Positions 10,760 to 22,700 of a stretch of 64,000 nucleotides of DNA are shown here, one piece after another (the first letter of the stretch is position 1; every line of letters starts with the position of its first letter). A program made the translations under genes and the position numbers. The DNA is from Antedon mediterranea (Eukaryota > Echinodermata > Crinoidea > Comatulida > Antedonidae): the NCBI RefSeq assembly GCF_964355755.1, contig NC_092676.1, forward strand, positions 27,758,288-27,822,287, written 5' to 3'. The notes beneath the pieces are model-generated. The model searched no databases, was not told the DNA's origin, and saw nothing but the letters and a program-made list of their open reading frames with translations.

Positions 10760-13700
10760 CTACCACGAAACAACATCTAACAATGTTGAAGCAGCTGACT
10801 CAATAGTAAATGTTAGTACAGATAGTTGCTTATCGACAGACTGCCATCGTAATTCTTCGTCTTCTATTTTCATAGCGGTGTATAGTCCCGGGAATGGATG
10901 TTCGTTAGTTGGAGCGAATAATACATGTCTAGAATTGGAATAATAATAAAAAGCACTAAATCGACTGCAGTCTGGGTTCAAGTCGGAGTTTTTTCTTAAT
11001 ATTAGTACAGTAAAAAGATAAATATTTTTGCACATATGGCGTTTGATACGTATAACGTACTATTTGAGCTTGGGTTTTCAGACAAAATCAAAGTAAAAAG
11101 AAGACAATGAATACAGACTTGGTGCAAGTTTAAATCGACTGGTGTAAAGGAGAAAGGGAAAGGGGGAGGGGGGGGGGGTTCGTTCAATAATTGGTTACTT
11201 TGTGCATAGTATGTATCCATGCTTTGTGTGTGTGGTGGGTGTGTGCGTGGGTGGGTGTGTGCGTGGGTGTGTGCGTGGGTGTGTGCGTGGGTGTGTGTGG
11301 TGGGTGTGTGTGTGCGTGGGTGTGTGGATGTGTGTATGTGTGTTGGGGGAGAGGGTGTGATTTGTAAACATTTAACACTAAATAAACCTACCTCTGTATT
11401 CGTTGTTGTAGGTTTAGCCTCGGGAGCCCTTCTCGATCCAAAAACGCTCTGTCAAGCAACGCCATTTGGTCGTTAACTTTACGTACATCTAGTACTCTAA
11501 AATGAGTAGGAATAATAATATGGTTTTTGGGCATTGACTAATGAATGACGTGTCAATTTTAAAATTGAGGAGTAAAGTTATGGGTCTGTGACAATCAAGC
11601 CATTACTATTTTCCAGATTACCGAAAAACTCCCGAATGAGCACTTGTCAATTTTTGGCCAGAAAGAAAGGGGACCACTAACAATCTCTAGTTACGTGGGT
11701 AAATGTCTCAAAGAAAACTGAAAATCTTACCTTTCTTTATCAATATGTTTTAGACGGTCGTTAAAATTTGATGCAGCAATAGAAAAGTTGGTTATAGCAC
11801 CTTCAAGATAGTCTATATAAAGTAAATACAGTAATATATAGTTATTATATTGTAGTGTGACTTTCTTAAAAAAGTGCATACTAATATAACTTCTTTCAGT
11901 ACAACGCCCTCTATACTATTCCATTAAGAATACTACTGTAGGACAAATCTATATAATCGATTAATGTGATCAGGCAATTAAAACCATTATTACCAAAAGA
12001 GAAGCCATGGTTAGTGATCTCTTTACTAATATTCAGCGATTTAAAGTCGTCAAACTGACGTTGTATGTAGTCCGCGTATGCTACAACGTCGATTGGTAGG
12101 ATGTACTCGTCGCCAAGACGACGCAACATTTCACCAAAAATTTGCGCAACGGCTTGATGAGTTTTAAATCCGGGATCTATCAATTCATCCATTAATCGGA
12201 ATGTTTCGTATGATGTGTGGTATAAAGGATAAAATGAACGCCAATGGTCATACTGTGGTGGAAGAAACAAAAAATGGTCAATGCAGGAATTGAAGAAGGT
12301 GCATCAGTTGGTTCACACTTAGACGCAACTCAAGCGAATTGACCAATCACAAGCGACAGTTCGAATAATCCATCGCTTGTGATTGGTAAAATTCCTTATG
12401 TTACATTACGTCGTTGTGTTGCGTTGGGAAGCAAGCTTTAGTTGATTCACATTTGGACGCAACGCAACGTTAGGCACTAAAGTGATTTTAAAGCTCGAAT
12501 GATCCATCGCGTCGTGATTAGTCAAATTTCATGCGGCGTGCTTACGTCATTGCGTCAACGTGGAACCAAGCCTTAAAGCGTGGTTCCCACTAGCGACGCA
12601 ACGCAAGGACGTAACGCAATTGACCAATCAAAAGCGATGGCTTATTTGCTTGTGATTGCTAACTGTCTATATCTTCGCTTGTCATTGATCAACACGCTTA
12701 CGTTGCGTTTACGTGCTTGCGTTATGTTCTAGTGGGAACCAAGCTTAAGCGTGGTTCGCATGAAAACGACGCAACGTAAGAAAATGCCCTTCCAATAATT
12801 GTGTTTGCCTCCGCCGCCTGCGTGAAATCAAACCTGTGATGTTTGCAGCACTGTTGCGTCGTCGGTTCCCACTCGTGATTACGCAATACAGCACTTTGCG
12901 TCAATACGTCGTTGCGTTGCGTCCTAGTGTGAACCACGCTTTAGAGTTAGGAAAGTATACGGTAGTAAATGGTAAATACGAGAGGAAAACTGAGAATGGT
13001 ATTTAGGCCTATTCACGTCAGATGTATTTTTAATAAATAAACCGAGAGAAAAGAAAAAAACTCATGCAATATTTTAAATTTATTTTCCGGACAGGGGGAT
13101 CGCACTCTGCTCTCAGAAAAAGTTAGAAAACACAACATAAGCTTACAAAATTGTATGAATAGAAGGCACTAATGGTGGGGACACCCACTCCAAACACGAA
13201 TCCGTAATAATCGCTACCACCTAAAACCATAGGGATTCTGAAAAAGAAATACGCACAGAGATTAGTATCAATAAATTGAACAACAATTGAAATAATTCAG
13301 GTAGGCAAGTTGGACAGTTCGAATAATCCATCGCTCAAGTGATTTGTCAACTTAACTCCCATACATTACAGTAGGACCTAACATTCATAGCATTTGTTAG
13401 ACCCCTCCCCCCCCCCCACCAAGTCTGTAGTTATCGTCCTTTTCTATGTTATTGTTAGTTAGATTTTTGTCTGAAGAAAAACTACCATGAGCTCAAGCAT
13501 TATACGTATGAAACGCCATATGTGCCAAAATATCTTTTTAGTAATTTCGGTCTATATACTAAGCATTTCGTATACACAGCGCGCCTTGTATGCAACGATA
13601 AAGCCATACTTGAACTGATCATTAGGTGAAATTCGGAAAAAGTATGTTAATTTGTCACTAGTGAAACGAACTGTATACAGTGCATGATAATAAAGTTATA

Positions 13701-16700
13701 AAATTGGGATGAACGAAAAATAATAATATAAAGCTCTATCTACAATATCAAACTTGATGTGACAAAAAAATGTGATGTGCCCATATATAGACATGATGAT
13801 GTCATATCACACTTTTTTTGTCAAACTAGTGTGATAGTGTGGACAGAGCTTTATATTATTATTTTTCTTATTGCTCTTGTATGCCCGTAAATGGTTGCAA
13901 GAAACAACGCCATTAAACTTGACCTAAAATTGACATTATATATACTATTATAAATATATATTATTGTCAAAACTGCCTTAATATAAATTTATTATTGACA
14001 ATATGTATATAATATATATTTATATATCAATTTGATCTCTGGTGTGTGAGCTTACAAAAGGGGATAGAGGGCTGTTCCGCCGTACCACTCCGAGAGTGTT
14101 AAAGAGTTGCTATCCAATCGAGTTTGAACAATACCATGAAAGCCTCAGGGGTCTAATAATTAGGACATTTACATATCAAGCAGAAGGTTCTGGGTTCGAA
14201 TCTCGATTGAGGCTTTCCTCATCTTTATCGTTTGAAATTAATTAATTAAAATTCAGTATATATTACTGGGCGGTTTAGAACCCATGTTCTGTGTCTGATG
14301 TGTATATATTATACACCCACAGCATTGTCATTTTTTGAGTAATTAGCCTTTGATTTATATATTCATTAAATATATATTATAGACATTAATGATATACATA
14401 CTCTCGAAAACTATTCTTATTTGAATTATTTCCTGGAGAGGTTAATCTCACACTCATGGTGTTATACAACGTTGTCTTGTCGTCGAAAGCTGCACTAGGG
14501 TCACGAACCTGAAAACATTTAAATGCGAATCTACAATTTGAGAATTAAAACACTAAAAACATAATAAAGTCACAATAACACAAATTGCAATTCTACTTAA
14601 TAAGATTTTATAATCTTAGAGCTCTGGCTACACTATCAAACTTTATGCGACAAAAAATGTGATGTGCCCATATATGGACATGATGACGTCATATCACTAC
14701 CATATTTGGGTATATCACTACCATTTTTTGCGCATCAGAGTTTTTTTTGTCAGACTAGTTTGATAATGTATACAGAACTTACTCTCTTAATGTAAAAGAG
14801 TGAAAATCCACTCTTTTCGAGTGAATTTTCACTCTTTTGAGGAGTGGTATTAAGGACCACTCTTCAAAGAGTGAAAACCACTCTTTGAAAAGAGTGGAAC
14901 TATTCACTCTTTGAAAGAGTGGGAAAAGAGTGGAAAAAGAGTGAAATAATATTGTCACTCTTTTGATAAAGAGTGATAGTCACTCTTTAAAAGGAGTGGG
15001 AGCTCACTCTTTTATAGTATTTTCACTTCTTTGAAATGCAGTACTGTAGTGAAATCTTAAAAAGTACTTTAAATCTGCTGGTTCAATGTATAAAATATCT
15101 CTAACAATAACACGACCAAAGATGGATAATAAAATCAAATATTAATTTGTTATCATAGTGCAAAATTGTTACTACTACTGCTGTAGATGACAGATTACGC
15201 ACACAGGATAAATGAAATAGAAAAAACTTTAATTTCACTAAAATAGTAGCATTTATTAATTAATAATAAAGTTCAATGTAATATATCACAATATGTTGGG
15301 CAACTAAGTGCTTAAAAATTAACCAAAATCAAGAGAAAAGTATATTAAGACAATTTTTTAATTAAAGCATACAAAGATTAATACAAATTTGGAATGAATG
15401 TAAGGCAATCTTTGACTTTATACACAACACCAAACAAGCAATAGTAAAACAAAAGTTAAAAAATGTATTACGTACGTATTTTACCTTTGCGTTAAATGGC
15501 TGTAATATTTAAAGTTGCATTCTCTACGTTTTTTCGACCTAATTTAAGGTCACAGACTACATTTTATGTAAAAATAAATAATATATGATCCTATAAAAAG
15601 AGTAAAGGCAGCCAGGAAAAAAAACATTAAAAGTATAAAATGACTTAAAAACTAAATCAAAAGCTAACACTACTGCCGAACCAGCTTCGGTAGCACAATG
15701 GTCACAGACAAGAAAATATTGTTCCGGATTTGTGGAAGGACCAAGGGCTAACAAAAATGGTTGAGTGAACTTGTCACTCTTGTTTTTGGAAAACGTGTCT
15801 ACACTGGTGCCAATCTGTAAAAATAAGAAGAAATATCGTTGTTCTTATTTGTTTAATCAAAATAAGAGAATAAAAAGTACATTTATTTTTGTGTACTTTA
15901 TGTCAATAATTGATAAACCAGGTACATAAAATAAAAATGAAACTACGCAATTGATGAAACATAATAGGGCATTAATAATAGGACATTTGACAAACGTACT
16001 GTATGTGTGAATGAAACAAAACTTGTTAACAGCAAATTTATTTAGGCACAAAAGATGACTCAATTATTGTTACTGCTTGTGAATCAAGAATTATTTAAAC
16101 AAGACCTTCTATTTTGTTACTTACTGGTTGATGTTGGATAAGGTAGTCAAGTGACTCTTCCCTACTGGCTCCTTTTGATTTTCCTTTGCCTTTCTTTGTA
16201 CAATGTGCATTTGAAGATGGCAGCATCAGGGCTAAAACCTTTATGGCACATATGTCACCTGTAAATAAACATACAAGATATCAGTACTATGTTTTTAGTT
16301 TATATACCTAACTTTTCAATTTAAGCCATTTGACTTGTGAATAGGTATTGTAAATATTTAGATAAAGAATCGTCTTTTTAAAATGTAATACTGTGTACTA
16401 CGCCTAGGCTGTGCACGCCAGCATACTTACAGTAAAAGAAAAACGTTCCATCTAGATAAAAATCCATCTGAAATGTCATCTCCATATGTGATCTTAAAAT
16501 CAAGATTTATCTGTGGAAATATGTGAATAATTTCATTGTGCTAAGTTACATATCAAATATCGAGCGGTGTATAGGGGCCAAGCAGTAAGGCAGGGGCGCC
16601 ACAAACCACAGCCATAACATTGGCAAGGCTCAGTCACTTCTTCATTGTTCTGGTGGAAGAACAAGTCTTCTCGGATAAGGACTAAATCATAGGTCCAGTA

Positions 16701-19700
16701 TACATACACTTAAATTGTCATTGTAAATATCTTACCAATCATGGCATGTCCTTTATTCGTGGAAACATTTCAAGCACTTTTGTTATTGTTGGATTTTTTG
16801 TTTTAATGATCGTTGACCTCATGGTGGCTGTCTCCTTAAAATATGTCCTTATCTGCGCAGTATTTTCACGGTTAGCTGGGTGATACTTCATCCATTCAAT
16901 CTTAAATAAAAAATATTTATATTTAAGAAAACAAAATTAAAACAATTTAATACGGTATTTGACAAAAAGGAAATAAGAACTGCTTTCAAGGTATTTATAC
17001 CAAGTTGATCTTTTCTTTATACTAGAGTATAATCATTTTTATCAGTTTAGACCACTACCAAATATGGTACACACTTAGCTAAGGGATCACCTTAAAGAGG
17101 TGCAGAGAGAAAGACTAGTAGTAATATCAACAGTGTGGTAAATTAAGATGATCCCTAAATTCTTTAGTCTTTACAAAGTGAGTTATAAATAACCCAACCT
17201 GTCATTCTTAAAGATCAAAGGTGTTATACTGTACTATAGTACTAATATAGACCTAAAATAGTTTGTAAGCATTTTTCTTCTGCCACACACTCATTTGTGT
17301 AGTCTAACTTAACTAGGCCTAGTATAGTTGTTTAAAACTTTATTTCATTCTCAGTGAAACAATGAATACTGTATTTAAAAGTTCCAACTACAGTACAGTT
17401 GGTTTCTATATTATCATTACAGCCAATGGCAACAGAGCAGCATCATTGGCAATCATGCATGAACATTTGTGTGAAAACACTAATTATAATTATAAAATTT
17501 GTTAAATGAAGTACAAATATATACTTATACTACTCTATCTAGCCTAGAGCCTAGCCTATCTATAAGGCTAGGCTTTGTTATCATATCACTTTTGGCCTAG
17601 GTCTAGACCTACTTACTTAAAATAGTACTAATTTAAAGGTCTAATATGATCGTGCATATAATAATTAAAATCGCTAGCTAGGCCTTCCTTCCTATGCTAG
17701 GTTTAGCCAGGCTAGTAGTACAGGCTAGTAGTAGGCCAATAAAAAAATGTGGCCAATTAATTTATTTAGGCCCTAAAACAAATAATATTAATTATTAATT
17801 AATATTAAATAAATATTATTAAATAATTAATATCATCATAACATAAGGAGAATAGACAAGCCTATGCTAGGCCTATGCCTATTATAAGTAGTAGGCATTT
17901 TGACAATTTCTAACTAGGCCTAGGCCTAGCTCTAGTGCGGCCTTAAGTTGTCATGCTATTTGCGTTTATTCCTCCTCCTGCAGCCGGACCGGTCTCCGTA
18001 CGAGTACGTGCGAGTAAAGGGTAACAGGATGCGACCGGTCGACCGCGCCCTGCCTTCAGGCTAGAAGGATTATTATTTCAAAGTGTACAGTAAATTTGTT
18101 ACTGATGTTTCTTCCTCGCCTCTCAAATATAATATGTCTCTATATTATCAGTATTGTAAATAATCATCTTATTCAATATTCTTACCTTCAATCAGTTTAA
18201 TTGTCTCATTTTAATGCTAAATTTCTGAAGAAACTCCTCCATGATGACGATGTCACGCGATGGTGGTGAAAACAAAATGTCTCCCCATCAAGCACAAAAA
18301 TTGCGCCAAAATTGCATACGCGTCTCTGATTGGTTCACGCGGTCACTCTTTTTTCACTCTCGAGGAGCGAACTGCTTTCAGCTATTCGTATTATTTTAGA
18401 CGATTTTAACCACTCTCGGGGAGTGAAAAATCGCTCTTTTAGAGTGAAAACAGTTTCACTCCCCACAACGAGTGACGTTTTCACTCGTTTACAATAAGAG
18501 AGTAAGATAATATAATATCAAGATAAAGATTTATTATTTAAAATTTATTTTAGTGAATGTCACTAGACTTTTTGGATGTTTGGGCGTGGCAAACATTTAC
18601 GTACCGTTTTCGCCGAATCTAAAGCAACGTTTGCTAGATGAGGTGAACCGCTAACACGTAAAACGTAACTGCCTGTAAAAACAAATCTGCATCTTATTGT
18701 TATTCTGTAAAAGTGGTTATTATTACGAATTGTGACCAGAGGCTTTGTGTCAACTGTGTAGGTCTATAACAATAGACAAAAGACACAGTCAACTCTACTC
18801 CACATTAGTTAAATACAGTCAACTTTCCCATACAGAGGAGTCTCAGAAACAGTAAAAATGGATGTTTAACATTATAAACAAATCCGAATACCAGACTTTC
18901 CAGACATAAACAGGCCAACTCAAATGTGTCTAGTATTGGAAGAGTTGGTATAACGTTTACCTGCTACGGCTATATCAATGTTGAGATACGCAACTGCACG
19001 TTCGACTAGATTCATGTAAAACTCCTGTAAACCAAACATATACGTATATGACTATGACTGAGTGCACTAAAATCACGATAGATCAGAGAGTTATTATAAG
19101 CTGAATATCTTTGCGATAGATACAGTGTTTAAGCAACGCACAAAAAGTTATAGTCTGTGCGCTGGCATGTACTAAACCAGAACCATTCGGAATTGGTGGA
19201 AATATAATATTAGCTTAACTTTCCATTTGCACTTCACACAACAAAGGTTGTATCGCTACTCGTGCGCGCTACGCAGTATTATTTACCTCCGTGTATTCGA
19301 CAGATCCAATTAGACCGAATTCTTCAGCTCCCCAGCTGCCAAAAATGATGGTGCGACGAGGGCGCCAACCTGTGCTTATAATAGAAGAAGACACCATCAT
19401 AATAACAGTGTATGGTAGTTGGTGAATAAACTAGTTACACGGCAGCCGTGAAATACATTGTGATGCCGTGTAGGCAAACTGTCTATATTTAAATCTGGGG
19501 AGTATGAAAGCGATTGAACAGGTAGGTTTCAAACCCTATTATGCAATATTCATTTAAGTATAAATAGGCCTACCTTCTTGTTTCAACTTTCCAAATACTC
19601 GTGATAATTCCAGGAGGCAAGCCGTTCCACTAGTGGGGTCCACTGAACCTAGCCCCCAAGCATCCCGGTGATTTCCGATTAATATATATCGATCTATAAA

Positions 19701-22700
19701 AAATATCTTTTTTTTTTTTATTTTACTTTAAATTTTAATTTTTAATTTTACCCCGTTTAAATAAGTTAGTGATTGATTCCTAAAAAACTATTATAACTAT
19801 TTATATATTTATTTTAATATATCGAATTCTGAAATTGACTGCCAGGTAACATTTGTGTATATTAATTACGATACGATATCCTATCACTCTTCAAATTCAT
19901 ATTTGTAATATTAATAAAAGTTAATAACCTGTCTACAGTAATCACAAAATTATTAATGAAAGAGTATTTGTTGCCTTAATACATTTCCACGTTATGAATT
20001 AATTCGAAAACTCTGTATCATCAAAGCCGAAAATAATGAAAGTAAAATGATATCTAATCAATATATTATTCATAACTCCAAAGGGGCCATTAGGAACATA
20101 AACAAACTGCTAGTCCCATGGGCATAACTCTTTGACTTTGTTATTTGGAATAATTACAAAATTTGGCACTTCTAATATATTGAATATAATTTATAATAAA
20201 AAATATGAACAAAAATGATACAGGATGACTTCAATACAGAAATAAACTACACTGGCTTATTTAGACACAATCTGCCCACGACAGAAATAAAGGGCACGAA
20301 ATAATAGAACGCGATAGTGTAGAGAGCTTACCGATGATGAAGTTTATTGACAATGATAAGATAATTTGCATCTTTTAAATCAATTTGCTTCATAGGAACG
20401 TACCTGGTTCAAACTCGCCCTTCAGATAACCCATGACGTTGTAGGTCCAATGCTGACTTGTATTCGAGTTGATAACTATCCGTACTCGACTTAAAATAGA
20501 AAACAAATACAATACTGTGTTTATGTAGTATATAAAAAAAAGTTACCTATAATTGTAAATAATTCACAATTTAAATTGTCGACAAGTTTGGTGCAACGTT
20601 TTATCACATTGTGAATTAAAAACCAAAACAAGTGTGATCGGCCCAAATATGGTAGTGATATGACGTCGTCGTGTTCATATATGGGCACATCACATTTTGT
20701 TGTCATATAAAGTTTGATATTGTAGATAGAGCTTAAAAATGCATATACTCACTAGTCCTTGTATGGCGCCTTGAAACCTGGGCCTGTTCTGTATTCGATG
20801 TCTAAAGTACCCGTACGTGGAGCTTGTTCCCCTTCCATTTTGCTGTAAAGAAAATAGAAGAAAAACACACCTATATACATTATACTGTTATGCAGGTGAG
20901 AGATAGACTCAAATAAAAGCCACTTCTAAACTGACCCTTACTTAAGTAACTGTCTTAGAGATCGAAACTGTGATTCTTTAAGTTTTGTCTACACTACATA
21001 TAATAATAGTATAGTGATATGACATCATCATGTCCATTATGGGCACATCACATTTCTTTGTCACATAAAGTTTGATAGTGTAGACAGAGCTTAAGTGGTC
21101 TTTTTGAGAGTGCCCTGCAGTTCTGCATCACTATGCAAATGCTTTCTTTTCAAAGAAAATAAAAAATAAGCTTAGGCCTCACGATAACCAAGGTTTTTTA
21201 TTAACCACTTCAAGTATCCTAGGCTCACTTCTAACCACAACAAGTATCATAGACTCATTTCTAACCTACCTTAACAACTCCTTAGCGTCTGCGTAGCCGA
21301 TAGGGTGCACGATAATTTTAGGTAGTCCTGCATCACTGACATTCAAACGATAAGCATAATCTAAAGAAAAGTTATATTTTTTATTAATTTAAGCGATCAA
21401 GTGCTCGCTTCTCTTTTGAAAACCATATCCTGATTGGTTACTTATAACAGATAATTTGAATACGGTATGTTACGAACAAGACGAATATCCTTGTTGGGGT
21501 TTGTCTTATTCACCCGGATAAGTTTGTCCATGAAGCTAATTTGGCAGGTAAATAACTAAGTCTGAACGCGTTGGAAGTATCAAGCTATGTCTACACTGAC
21601 AAACAAGTATAATGTGCCCAAATATGGTAGTAATATGCTAAACAATATTAGTGATATGACATCATCGTGTCCAGGGGCACATCTCATTTTTTTGTCACAT
21701 AAAGTTTGATAACGTAGACTGAGCTTCATGACCATCATTGCTGTACCTTTTGACGGATATCCCGGTGTTAACGGATCTCCAAGTTCAGATAGGATCGATC
21801 CTCGCGGAGCAGCGGTACTTGGTAAACCCGTTCCATTAGGATAAGATTCCCATGAAGAATAATCTTCTGGATCGGGGTACAGGATCAAACCCGCAGCTCC
21901 ATACTCTTCCGCGTTTTTCACCTTAGAAAAATATGTAAATGTAATTTAAAAGCAGCTGTATCCGATCCCCAGTGCATGGAGTTATATCCATTTTTATACC
22001 TCCATGCTCGGTATATGTCGATATTCATTTATTTTTTGCGCATAATAATCATCTTAAAGTTATAAAATATATGTAATGGAGTAGATGGTTTTAAAGTGAT
22101 AAAGGAACTTCGCTTACAATGGCTATTTGTTTATCTTTTTTATATCATCATGGCGGAAGATTCCTCCATATTTGGATGCACGCACAATGATCCGTCGGTT
22201 GTGATTGGTTTGATGCGCGTAAAGCTTGCTTCCCACTAGGAGGCAACGCAAGGGCGTAACGCAACGCAAGGTGATTTGCCCAATCACAAGCGATGGATTA
22301 TTCGAACAGTCGCGTGTGATTGGTCAACTCGTTTGCGTTGCGTCTACGTCCTTGCGTTACTTCACTAGTGGGAACCACGGTTAAGTTTAATGTACTGCGA
22401 ACCAGTGGCGAATCAAGCTTTACTACACTATGCAAATGATGCGATTTTGGTGACGAAATTGATGCTAACAGACTTATCGCGAACTCACCTTATTAAAACG
22501 CGGTATGCCACTCATTCTTGCAATTAAAATCTTATCCTTCAAATTAATACCAACTGTATTGGTTAGATAGTTAAGATCTTTTACTCTGCAGTAATGAACG
22601 AAGACCAAGTCACCCTGTAATGATAAACATAATCGTAAGTTGATAAATACATATTCTTTCTTATCCCATGACATGCATAATGTATTTAAGGTGTTACATA

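Noticed and set aside
11184-11476. Open frames on both strands rich in Cys/Val/Gly or His/Thr/Pro
   Set aside because: They are translations of the GT-rich microsatellite at 11226-11345.
14142-14213. Functional tRNA gene
   Set aside because: Mismatches in the anticodon and T stems and no convincing anticodon loop; kept only as a relic.
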